A DNA stretch of 31,111 bases from Bacteroidales bacterium UBA6192 (lineage in GTDB: Bacteria; Bacteroidota; Bacteroidia; Bacteroidales; F082). A model generated the notes under the pieces. It ran no database searches. It saw only the letters and a list, made by a program, of their open reading frames with translations, and had not been told where the DNA came from. Position numbers and translations under genes: made by a program. Where the stretch lies: assembly GCA_002422725.1 (NCBI GenBank), contig DITE01000104.1, positions 1,575 through 32,685 on the forward strand, in the 5' to 3' direction. Positions 23,379 to 30,002 of the stretch are shown here, one piece after another; within the stretch, counting starts at the first letter, position 1, and each line of letters starts with the position of its first letter.

Positions 23379-24188
23379 TCAATCAACTTTTTCCATGCGG
23401 ATGTCGAGCGAAAATTTTCGCGCAGGAAGTTCGTAGGGAATTGCCCGGTAGGATGCTGGGGCGTTTTTCATATACAGAGCACAAAGGGTGTTGGACACAT
23501 GATATAGATGCTGGCGTTTATCGGGCGGACTCCCATCAAGAATACCCATCATAACATCCCAGCGGATGGTTTCGGGTGAGGCGGCATAATCGTGCCAGAC
23601 AATCATCGAATCATCGGATTTCAGGAACGAAAACAAACGGGCAGTATCTCTTCTAACAGCTTCATAATGGTGGTCGCCATCAATGAAAATCATATCGAAT
23701 TTCTTACCAAGTCCTTCGAAATCAAAGCTGGCCGAATCGCCAAATAAATGGGTAACATTTGGTAAATCCCTGGAAAAGAAACGATGCGAGGCCACATACA
23801 AAGCCCCATTGCCCGAATTTGCCACTTGTTCGTCTGGCAGATTGAGGGTGTAGCAGTTTTTTACCACCGAGGCCACATTGGCCACACTCTCGCCCCTCCA
23901 GGTGCCAATTTCCAGATAGTCCTCCACCCCACCCTTCATTGCCAACGCCTTGAGCAGGGCCAGATCGATGGGCCAGGAAGATCCATCAAGAAAGGCATAA
24001 GGATCAACCTGAATCTCAAAGCCAGGAAAAAGCTGGTCAAGCCCGATCTGCGGTAATCCCATTGATTTGCCGTATTTCTTTTCTATTTTCCATCGGTAAA
24101 CCATTGGGTTTTCAAGGATCAGATTCAGCATCCAGGGCCTGGCAATCAGAATAGTCAAAGCTTGCCATATTTTACGAAATTTTGCCAT
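23379..24188 (-). CDS. Class I SAM-dependent methyltransferase (Methyltransf_24 type)
   Basis: This 269-residue protein has the SAM-binding motif YLEIGTWRGESVANVA (about 98-113) and IDGDHHYEAVRRD, the hallmark of Methyltransf_24-type enzymes, then MIVWHDYAASPE. The acceptor is unknown. Such enzymes often modify polysaccharides or glycan precursors, and the upstream neighbour 38 bp away is a glycosyltransferase on the same strand, so methylation of a surface or secreted glycan is a reasonable inference. There is no signal peptide. The ATG at 24188 is the natural start. Confidence 0.85.
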   Translation of the reverse strand: MAKFRKIWQALTILIARPWMLNLILENPMVYRWKIEKKYGKSMGLPQIGLDQLFPGFEIQVDPYAFLDGSSWPIDLALLKALAMKGGVEDYLEIGTWRGESVANVASVVKNCYTLNLPDEQVANSGNGALYVASHRFFSRDLPNVTHLFGDSASFDFEGLGKKFDMIFIDGDHHYEAVRRDTARLFSFLKSDDSMIVWHDYAASPETIRWDVMMGILDGSPPDKRQHLYHVSNTLCALYMKNAPASYRAIPYELPARKFSLDIRMEKVD

Positions 24189-24226
24189 ATTAGCGGATTA
24201 TCAGGTTTATTATGTCAGGATAGTTG

Positions 24227-25396
24227 CTACACTATGGTACGGTACAATTTATCCAGCTTTTTACCTACTTCATGATAGCTGAAATGAGCCAGAGCATAGG
24301 TATGCAATGCCTGCCGGTCGTAGGTGGCATAAGTGTCGAGCATGGTATTTAATGCTGCATACAAGGCAGTTTCATCTTCCGAAGCAACCAGCATTCCTTT
24401 ATCAGGTGTAAGATGCTCCTCAATTCCGCCAACATTTGAACTCACCACGGGCAGGCCCGAAGCAAAGGCCTCAACAAGCACACAAGGTAAATTCTCGTAG
24501 CGGCTGAAAAGTAGAAAAAAATCAGACTCACGCATGATCTCTGCAATTTGCAGCGGACTCATTTCGCCATGAAAGTGTACAAAGGAGCCATAGATTTGAA
24601 GTTCGCCCGAATATTGTATGTGAGGCGAAGCGTCCCCATCACCAACAATGTTCAGTTCAAAATCGTTGCGCAACAGGCTCAGCTGCTTGATTACACGTAA
24701 AATACCCCGAATGTTTTTATGGTCATCTTTGAGCGATGAGATGTGAAGTATTCGCTTTACAGATTTTTTTGTATCGGCTGACAAAGCAGGATGAAAAAAA
24801 CGGGCATCTACCACATTCGGTACAATTTGGTATTTATTCCTGAAACCCTGCTCCATCATCGCCTGCTGCAGGTTACTGGTTACAGGCACCAGGATGGAGG
24901 CACTCCGCGAAACCAATCTGCTGAGCCATCGAACCATTAGGGGCTGCTTCACAAAACTTTGCTGCAGATATCCTGTCCAGTGTTCAGTTACCACATAAGG
25001 TATTCCATAAATCCATTTCAAAAACAGGGCAAACAATCCGGCAGGATATAACACATGCACATGGACGAGGTTGGGTTTATGTCCGTTTCTCATTTTCAAC
25101 CGGCGGAAAGCTTTGTGGTAATACCAAAAATACTTCAGCTTTTTTATCACCTTGTCCACCACACTTTCATGTTTTCTTTTTCTGAAATACACATAATGCG
25201 CATGAACCCCATCTCCTTCCTGATCAATGTATTCAACAGGGAAATTCATTTCAGGGTCTGCAACAACATGAATAACATCCACTTTGTTGAACAATGCAGT
25301 TGACTGGGCAAATTTTTCGTTAAAATTGCCCAATGTAGGATTCGTCCGGTTCGGATACCAGCCTGAAATAATGAGGACAGATAATTGTTGTTCCAT
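24227..25396 (-). CDS. Family 4 glycosyltransferase
   Basis: This GT-B fold glycosyltransferase of about 389 residues begins MEQQLSVLIISGWYPN. The N-terminal half contains ENFNEKF-like acceptor motifs and HVHVLYPAG. The C-terminal half has ILHISSLKDDHKNI, the donor-binding EX7E motif in ENLPCVLVE, and GLPVVSSNVGGIEE. It probably adds a nucleotide-activated sugar to a glycan or lipid acceptor on the cytosolic face. I place the start at ATG 25396 rather than the in-frame TTG at 25456, because the promoter -7 box lies between them. It forms a two-gene unit with the methyltransferase. Confidence 0.9.
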   Translation of the reverse strand: MEQQLSVLIISGWYPNRTNPTLGNFNEKFAQSTALFNKVDVIHVVADPEMNFPVEYIDQEGDGVHAHYVYFRKRKHESVVDKVIKKLKYFWYYHKAFRRLKMRNGHKPNLVHVHVLYPAGLFALFLKWIYGIPYVVTEHWTGYLQQSFVKQPLMVRWLSRLVSRSASILVPVTSNLQQAMMEQGFRNKYQIVPNVVDARFFHPALSADTKKSVKRILHISSLKDDHKNIRGILRVIKQLSLLRNDFELNIVGDGDASPHIQYSGELQIYGSFVHFHGEMSPLQIAEIMRESDFFLLFSRYENLPCVLVEAFASGLPVVSSNVGGIEEHLTPDKGMLVASEDETALYAALNTMLDTYATYDRQALHTYALAHFSYHEVGKKLDKLYRTIV

Positions 25397-25413
25397 ACAA
25401 CCGGATTGATGGG

Positions 25414-25421
25414 CAAACTTA
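25414..25421 (-). promoter_or_regulatory. Candidate -7 box of the glycosyltransferase gene
   Basis: TAAGTTTG on the minus strand is an exact TAnnTTTG match, 18 nt before the ATG at 25396. It decides the start against the upstream TTG. No clear -33 TTTG is seen at the usual spacing. Confidence 0.55.
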
Positions 25422-25521
25422 CGATTTTTTGTCTTTAGACCGTTTTCGGTGGTCAAATCCAGGCTAAATCTTAATTATGATGTGTAAAGGATCGTTTTTA
25501 TTGATTCTGAATCCATTATCT

Positions 25522-25608
25522 CTTTGTGTAACGCAGTGATTCTCTACGGAACTTTGTGCAATAGCTATTACACAGAGAACCTCCTAGAAGACACGAAGTT
25601 CCACAAAG
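25522..25608. repeat. Intergenic inverted repeat (degenerate palindromic element)
   Basis: Inner arms GGAACTTTGTG (25548-25558) and CACGAAGTTCC (25592-25602) pair at 10 of 11 positions. Outer arms CTTTGTG (25522-25528) and CACAAAG (25602-25608) pair perfectly. The two arm sets share bases, so they represent a repeated TTTGTG motif in both orientations. The element sits between the kinase-like gene end and the glycosyltransferase promoter. It resembles the palindromic elements made of TTTGTG/CACAAAG words seen between genes in Bacteroidetes. Confidence 0.6.
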
Positions 25609-25675
25609 AAAAAGATGAGAAAGAGTTATACTTTGAAGCCAGCACATCAAAAAAGAAAGCAGCCCAGATCCACGA

Positions 25676-26209
25676 TTATAACAGCTGTTTTGCTTCAACT
25701 CCAAAGTGCTCTTCGATATGATGAATGGCGTGCAACAAGCGATCAGTATCCTGTCCCGACACAATGCCATATGGCAGCCCTCTTTTTTGCAATTCTTGAA
25801 TATACAATGCCAGCAGTTCGGAACGCTTTTCGGGATGCTCGCGCAAGGGATCAGGTTCCCAGGGCAGATCGATATCACAAAGCAGATAGAAATCAAAATG
25901 CTGCTGATTGGCAAGGCTTTGAATCAGCTCCGGCACTTTGCCAAACACATAATTGGCCCAAATGTAACAAACAAGCATTTCGGTGTCGGCAATTATCCAA
26001 TCCCTGTCAGTTTGCGGGGCACTATTTGCAACAAACTGTTTAACGGCAATAAACTCCAGGTCTTTAAGGGTGTAAGGTCTATGCAGTTGGGACAGAAAAT
26101 CACGGGCAAATTCGGGTATCCAGAGTGTCTGAAAATGAAGAGCAATCTCAGCGGCAAGCCACGATTTCCCTGTTGACTCTGGCCCGGTGATGGCAATTCG
26201 TTTAAGCAT
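25676..26209 (-). CDS. NadR-type nucleoside kinase (NRK-like ATPase)
   Basis: This P-loop kinase-like protein of about 177 residues begins MLKRIAITGPESTGKS with Walker A GPESTGKS (9-16), as in the ribosylnicotinamide kinase domain of NadR. The WIPEFARDF and DTEMLVCYIW motifs, and the PWEPDPLREHPEKR lid-like stretch, also fit NadR-like kinases. It would phosphorylate and trap the substrate imported by the neighbouring PnuC protein, nicotinamide riboside or possibly thiamine. I chose ATG 26209; the frame is open upstream to 26332 but only as an antisense-free overlap inside pnuC. The start overlaps the pnuC stop by 8 bp, so the two are translationally coupled. Confidence 0.82.
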   Translation of the reverse strand: MLKRIAITGPESTGKSWLAAEIALHFQTLWIPEFARDFLSQLHRPYTLKDLEFIAVKQFVANSAPQTDRDWIIADTEMLVCYIWANYVFGKVPELIQSLANQQHFDFYLLCDIDLPWEPDPLREHPEKRSELLALYIQELQKRGLPYGIVSGQDTDRLLHAIHHIEEHFGVEAKQLL

Positions 26210-26816
26210 TGATGGCTTTTTTGCGCCAGGCAAGATAGCCCAGAACGGCAATGAGTAAGAATATTGCGAACTGAAGACTGGTGAATACCAGACCCTTATA
26301 AAAATACAAGGGCACTGACACGATATCTCCAATGATCCAGTAAAGCCAGTTTTCGACCTTTTTCAATGCCATCAGCCACATTCCGGTGATAAACATCGCC
26401 GTTGTGAAAGAATCCACATAGGGTACATTGCTGTCGGTGTAATTTTTCAGCACAAAAGCCAGCACAACAAATGAAATCAATGTTAGTGCCACAGCGATTG
26501 CATGCTCACGGGCTGTTGAAAAAGCCACCAAAGGGAGTTTCTTATCCTTTCGGGGATGTGTCCAATGATACCAGCCATACAGACTCATGATAAAATAAAT
26601 AACATTGATCCCCATATCAGCATAGAGACCGCTGTAGTAGCAGATGTACACATAAATAAGCACATTGACGATTCCGGTTGGATACACCAGAATATTCACC
26701 TTTTTGGAGTACCATACGCTCAATAGACCGAAAAAAACTGCCACCATTTCGAACCAGCTCGATTCGCGCAGGTTGGTCACCAAAAGCTGAAAAAACTCAT
26801 TTATTTCCATCGACAT
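26202..26816 (-). CDS. pnuC: PnuC-family vitamin transporter
   Basis: This 204-residue membrane protein with about seven helices has the PnuC hallmarks NVLIYVYICYYSGLYADMG and YGWYHW (about 78-85), and a C-terminal NWLYWIIGDIVSVPLYFYKG. PnuC proteins facilitate uptake of nicotinamide riboside, and PnuT relatives carry thiamine. The gene overlaps the thiamine-binding-like gene by 20 bp and the kinase gene by 8 bp, so a single coupled operon is clear. ATG at 26816 or 26810 are both possible starts. The thiamine-binding-like neighbour suggests PnuT-like specificity as an alternative. Confidence 0.9.
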   Translation of the reverse strand: MSMEINEFFQLLVTNLRESSWFEMVAVFFGLLSVWYSKKVNILVYPTGIVNVLIYVYICYYSGLYADMGINVIYFIMSLYGWYHWTHPRKDKKLPLVAFSTAREHAIAVALTLISFVVLAFVLKNYTDSNVPYVDSFTTAMFITGMWLMALKKVENWLYWIIGDIVSVPLYFYKGLVFTSLQFAIFLLIAVLGYLAWRKKAINA

Positions 26817-27057
26817 GGTTCAGATCGGCATTGATCACCTTCATCACGAAAACGGAGTGAGGCAAGCTAAATGAAGCTTTTATTTCGGTGGTCAGGGCTG
26901 CCATAACAAGATCGAAATCGCCAAACACCTGAGTGCTCATGCCATTGGTCTTCAAAACGATACCTGAATAATTGTGCATACGGTGAATGAATTCTTTGAT
27001 CGGCGGAATGTATTCTTCAGTAAGAGGATAATAACTTATTTCAACTGATGTATTCAT
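26797..27057 (-). CDS. Thiamine-binding-like protein (MTH1187/YkoF family)
   Basis: This 86-residue protein resembles the DUF77/MTH1187 family: MNTSVEISYYPLTEEYIPPIKEFIHRMHNYSG, the STQVFGDFDLVMAAL stretch, and a short ferredoxin-like alpha-beta fold. Family members bind thiamine or its hydroxymethylpyrimidine part. It is the first gene of the pnuC operon and has its own -7 box. The next gene overlaps its end by 20 bp. The assignment is from sequence appearance only. Confidence 0.72.
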   Translation of the reverse strand: MNTSVEISYYPLTEEYIPPIKEFIHRMHNYSGIVLKTNGMSTQVFGDFDLVMAALTTEIKASFSLPHSVFVMKVINADLNHVDGNK

Positions 27058-27064
27058 ATGATGT

Positions 27065-27072
27065 TATATTTG
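27065..27072 (+). promoter_or_regulatory. Candidate -7 box of the DUF423 gene
   Basis: TATATTTG matches TAnnTTTG exactly, giving a leader of about 65 nt before the ATG at 27142. It faces the minus-strand box at 27080-27087 with only 7 bp between them. Confidence 0.5.
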
Positions 27073-27079
27073 CAAAGCG

Positions 27080-27087
27080 CAAAGTTA
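27080..27087 (-). promoter_or_regulatory. Candidate -7 box of the thiamine-binding/pnuC operon
   Basis: TAACTTTG on the minus strand matches TAnnTTTG exactly, about 23 nt before the start at 27057. It converges with the plus-strand box at 27065-27072, so the two promoters overlap and probably exclude one another. No riboswitch fits in the 84-bp gap. Confidence 0.5.
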
Positions 27088-27141
27088 GCACTTATCGGAA
27101 GATATCGGCTGAACGCGGAATTTCTAAAGGATCGAAACATT

Positions 27142-27570
27142 ATGCCAAATAGGAATAGAATTTCCCAGAAAGTTTTTGTCTGGGCAGGCAGTCTGGTTAC
27201 CGGGATTGCAGTAATTCTGGGTGCTCTGGGTGCCCATTGGATTAAAGAAAACATCAATATGATGGATATTCAAAGCTTTGAAACAGCGGTCAGATATCAG
27301 CTGATTCATGGCCTGGCCATATTAATACTCGGAGCACTCCCAAAATCTTACCAGGGTTTACTGATGAAATTCGTGTTTCATGCTTTCTGGGTTGGCACGG
27401 TACTTTTCTCGGGCAGCATTTATTTGCTGTCGACCCATGAATTAACAGGGATGAACTTCAGCTGGCTGGGGCCGGTAACACCTCTTGGGGGACTTCTTTT
27501 CATCACGGGGTGGGTCTTACTGTTTATTTTAAGCATCAAACAAGTAGGCTCAAGAGAGGACGAGTTTTAA
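27142..27570 (+). CDS. DUF423 family small membrane protein
   Basis: This 142-residue inner-membrane protein with four predicted helices carries the family signature LGALGAHWI near residues 22-30 and VRYQLIHGLAIL. It matches DUF423 (YgdD-like); the function is unknown. The start is ATG 27142, beginning MPNRNRISQKVF; the frame is open upstream to 27058, but the promoter lies there. The 176 bp that follow contain the promoter of the next gene and nothing else I can identify. Confidence 0.85.
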   Translation: MPNRNRISQKVFVWAGSLVTGIAVILGALGAHWIKENINMMDIQSFETAVRYQLIHGLAILILGALPKSYQGLLMKFVFHAFWVGTVLFSGSIYLLSTHELTGMNFSWLGPVTPLGGLLFITGWVLLFILSIKQVGSREDEF

Positions 27571-27721
27571 ACAGCCATGCTGATGTATGATGGTAATAGG
27601 ATCTCCAAAGAGAAAAACCAATTTATCCATACAATTCATATAATTTTTTAGCAATTTTTGGCTTCTGCACTAAGAACGAATATAAATAGCCGGAACTTGA
27701 TTGTAATTGGCTTCATTGTAA

Positions 27722-27729
27722 TATTTTTG
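27722..27729 (+). promoter_or_regulatory. Candidate -7 box of the nickel/cobalt-type transporter operon
   Basis: TATTTTTG matches TAnnTTTG exactly, 17 nt before the ATG at 27747. TTG elements occur 18 and 22 nt upstream. Confidence 0.55.
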
Positions 27730-27746
27730 CACAAAATCAATAGCCG

Positions 27747-28514
27747 ATGAACGAAAATATGCTGACTATTCTTCTTCATGGCGATCATCATCACCATCTC
27801 GAACATTACGCACCTTTTATTATCGGTCTGATTGCCAGTATACTGCATGTTATTTCAGGTCCCGATCACCTTGCAGCAGTCACTCCCCTGGCCATCGACA
27901 ACAAACTTAAATCGTGGTTTATAGGCTTAGGCTGGGGTATCGGACACACTGGAGGCATGCTCCTTATTGGTATACTATTCATTTTGTTTAAAAACTTTAT
28001 CCCCATTGAAGCCATTTCTGCTTATGGTGAAATAGTTGTTGGTTTTGTTCTGATTGGAATCGGGACATGGGCTATCTGGAAAGTCTTCGGCAAACCCCAT
28101 TTACGCATTCACGCACATCCACACACCCATTTTGAAGCAGATGGAAGCTATACGCATGTTCACGACCATGAGCACCCGGCACGAAACATACATCAGCACG
28201 AACATTCCAAGGTGGTGAGACAATCATTTTTCACTGCTATTACAATTGGGGTAATCCATGGTTTTGCAGGGGTATCGCACCTTATGGGAATTTTACCAAC
28301 CCTGGCTTTCGAAAGTAATTTCGATTCGGCCATGTATCTTACCGGCTTTGGTGCTGGTACCATAGCAGCAATGGTTGCTTTTTCATTTCTGCTTGGATTC
28401 GTTGCCTGGCAAACGGATGAGAGGTTCAAACCTGTCATTTTCAAAACCATACAGCTCTCCGGAGCCGGCATTTCAATCATTGTAGGGATTTTCTGGATCA
28501 TACAGGTAATGTAA
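27747..28514 (+). CDS. NiCoT/UreH-like metal transporter
   Basis: This 255-residue membrane protein of about six helices has HVISGPDHL (34-42), GWGIGHTGG (62-70) and HGFAGVSHL (171-179), motifs typical of nickel/cobalt transporters of the HoxN/UreH type. A His-rich loop (122-153) and a His-rich N-terminus (11-20) suit metal capture. It could import nickel for hydrogenase or urease, or export another transition metal; direction is not fixed by sequence. It abuts the outer-membrane protein gene (stop and next ATG adjacent), then rex. Confidence 0.85.
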   Translation: MNENMLTILLHGDHHHHLEHYAPFIIGLIASILHVISGPDHLAAVTPLAIDNKLKSWFIGLGWGIGHTGGMLLIGILFILFKNFIPIEAISAYGEIVVGFVLIGIGTWAIWKVFGKPHLRIHAHPHTHFEADGSYTHVHDHEHPARNIHQHEHSKVVRQSFFTAITIGVIHGFAGVSHLMGILPTLAFESNFDSAMYLTGFGAGTIAAMVAFSFLLGFVAWQTDERFKPVIFKTIQLSGAGISIIVGIFWIIQVM

Positions 28515-29276
28515 ATGCGCAATAAACATTGGGTAGTCTTATCCATCAGCTTAATCATGACCTTTATGGCCAATGCTCAGGAAAGCGACAGAAAGCTACC
28601 CTGGTCGCTGGGTGTTGCTGCAGGGCCTCTGTTCAATCAGATTCAGGGCACTTCAACTTTGACAAAATACAGCAACAAAACAGGTTATCAGGCAGGTTTA
28701 ACTATAAACTATGCTTTAAGCAGTGATTTTTCGATCAGAGCCGAATTATTGTCTGATTACAGGATATTTGGTTCTGAGTTATTCTCGCAGGGACTGCGTG
28801 AAACTGACACCTCAGCTTATGTATGCTGGAGTTGTTATTACGACTATTCCATCATGTATTACGCTCATTATCTTACCTTACCGGTCTTTTTTCAATATTC
28901 CCAACAGGGTGATGTTGCCGGATTGAATTTCAGGGCCGGAGCTTATTATTCCTTATTGATTGGTGCATATCACGATGGCTACGAAGAACTATTTCTCGAT
29001 CCCGTCGAAAGTAAACCATTTGGGGTGATCGATCTGAAGCCCGGACTTTACCGCGATGTTTACACCGGATCGGTCCTTGACGTGATCAACACCTATGATG
29101 CCGGATTGAGCCTCGGAATGGGTGGATTCTATTTTTTGAACAAAGCAACCAAAATCGAAATGGATATTACCTTGCGAATGGGTCTGGCTAAGCTATTTGA
29201 AAACCCACTGATGCCCGAAATATTGCAAAGACATTATGCAGTGCGACTTGGATTAATTCGTCAGCTCAGGTATTAA
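28515..29276 (+). CDS. Outer-membrane beta-barrel protein (PorT-like)
   Basis: This 253-residue protein has a signal peptide (MRNKHWVVLSISLIMTFMANA-QE) and alternating hydrophobic/polar strands (KTGYQAGLTINYALSSDFSIRAELL cut in two, DAGLSLGMGGFYFLN, MDITLRMGL) with a C-terminal strand ending RLGLIRQLRY. This fits the PorT-like outer-membrane barrel families of Bacteroidetes. It follows the metal transporter with no gap, which suggests a coupled role, perhaps outer-membrane entry of the same metal; that is inference. The loop with CWSCYYDY adds two cysteines. Confidence 0.75.
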   Translation: MRNKHWVVLSISLIMTFMANAQESDRKLPWSLGVAAGPLFNQIQGTSTLTKYSNKTGYQAGLTINYALSSDFSIRAELLSDYRIFGSELFSQGLRETDTSAYVCWSCYYDYSIMYYAHYLTLPVFFQYSQQGDVAGLNFRAGAYYSLLIGAYHDGYEELFLDPVESKPFGVIDLKPGLYRDVYTGSVLDVINTYDAGLSLGMGGFYFLNKATKIEMDITLRMGLAKLFENPLMPEILQRHYAVRLGLIRQLRY

Positions 29277-29280
29277 GAAC

Positions 29281-29922
29281 ATGAAGATGAAGCTTCCTGA
29301 AAATACCGTAGAAAGGCTGAGTCATTACCGGCGTATTTTGCTCAATTACCGTTTTGTCGAACACGCCTTCATTTACTCGCACAATCTGGCCAGAATTCTG
29401 AAAACCAATCCGGCTAATGTTCGACGCGACCTTATGCTTATTGGCGTTAGCGGCGATTTTCACAAAGGCTACGACATCAATGAGTTAATCCAAAAAATTG
29501 GAGAAGCCATTCATCAGGAGGAGGTGGTTAAAATTGCCTTTGTGGGTATCGGTGATCTGGGCAGAGCTGTGGCAGCTTATTTCAGTCAGCATAACCCATC
29601 CATGCAAATCGCTGCGATTTTCAATTTTGACAAACCTGCCTCCCCTATTGTGGATGGCATACCATGTTATAACATCAGTGAGATGAAAGAAAGGATTAGT
29701 TCAATGCATATCAGCCTGTGTGTTGTGGCCGTTCCGGAGGAGTTTGCCCGCGAAATCTCAGCCATTATCGTCTCATCAGGTGTTACCGGTATCCTAAACT
29801 TTTCCTCGGTTCAACTGCAAGTGCCTGCCTGGGTGCATGTTGAGCACTTTGATATTATTACCAAACTCGAGAAAATGGCCTATTTCATGAAAATGCCAAA
29901 CAACAAGTCAATTGAGGGGTAG
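29281..29922 (+). CDS. rex: Redox-sensing transcriptional repressor Rex
   Basis: This 213-residue homodimeric repressor has an N-terminal winged helix (about 5-70; ANVRRDLMLIG is the recognition part) and a Rossmann NAD(H)-binding domain starting at VVKIAFVGIGDLGRAV with the GxGxxG motif at 89-94. It releases DNA when NADH/NAD+ rises, usually under anaerobic conditions. The C-terminal ILNFSSVQLQVP and HVEHFDI stretches are typical of the family. It starts 4 bp after the barrel gene, so it belongs to the same transcript as the metal transporter. Confidence 0.93.
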   Translation: MKMKLPENTVERLSHYRRILLNYRFVEHAFIYSHNLARILKTNPANVRRDLMLIGVSGDFHKGYDINELIQKIGEAIHQEEVVKIAFVGIGDLGRAVAAYFSQHNPSMQIAAIFNFDKPASPIVDGIPCYNISEMKERISSMHISLCVVAVPEEFAREISAIIVSSGVTGILNFSSVQLQVPAWVHVEHFDIITKLEKMAYFMKMPNNKSIEG

Positions 29923-29928
29923 CTGTCG

Positions 29929-29936
29929 TATATTTG
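29929..29936 (+). promoter_or_regulatory. Candidate -7 box of mnmE
   Basis: TATATTTG matches TAnnTTTG exactly, 67 nt before the mnmE ATG. No -33 TTTG fits well. Confidence 0.45.
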
Positions 29937-29954
29937 TCGATTCATGATCACTTG

Positions 29955-29966
29955 CAACAATTGTTG
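29955..29966. promoter_or_regulatory. Perfect 12-bp palindrome CAACAATTGTTG between rex and mnmE
   Basis: This perfect palindrome lies in the predicted mnmE leader, downstream of the -7 box. It is not a terminator, since no T-tract follows. A nearby TTGTTAA is a partial Rex-like half-site, but the full operator layout is absent. Confidence 0.3.
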
Positions 29967-30002
29967 TTAATTGACGTATAAGCAATTGCAAAACAATATG
30001 CT

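Noticed and set aside
25397..25456. Longer glycosyltransferase start at TTG 25456
   Set aside because: The exact -7 box at 25414-25421 lies inside the extension, and MEQQLSVLIISGWYP at 25396 is the usual family N-terminus.
25516..26176. Several open frames on both strands at 25516-26176, such as a 132-residue minus and a 156-residue plus frame
   Set aside because: They overlap the NRK-like kinase gene and the inverted repeat in other frames and have no coherent domain.
26210..26332. N-terminal extension of the NRK-like kinase to 26332
   Set aside because: The extra 41 residues lie inside pnuC in another frame and precede a normal kinase N-terminus (MLKRIAITGPESTGKS).
27058..27141. TPP riboswitch or other aptamer upstream of the thiamine-binding/pnuC operon
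   Set aside because: The divergent gap is only 84 bp, and the conserved CTGAGA-type thi-box elements were not seen.
29923..30002. Rex operator between rex and mnmE
   Set aside because: Only a half-site-like TTGTTAA is present; the matching inverted half at the right spacing is missing.
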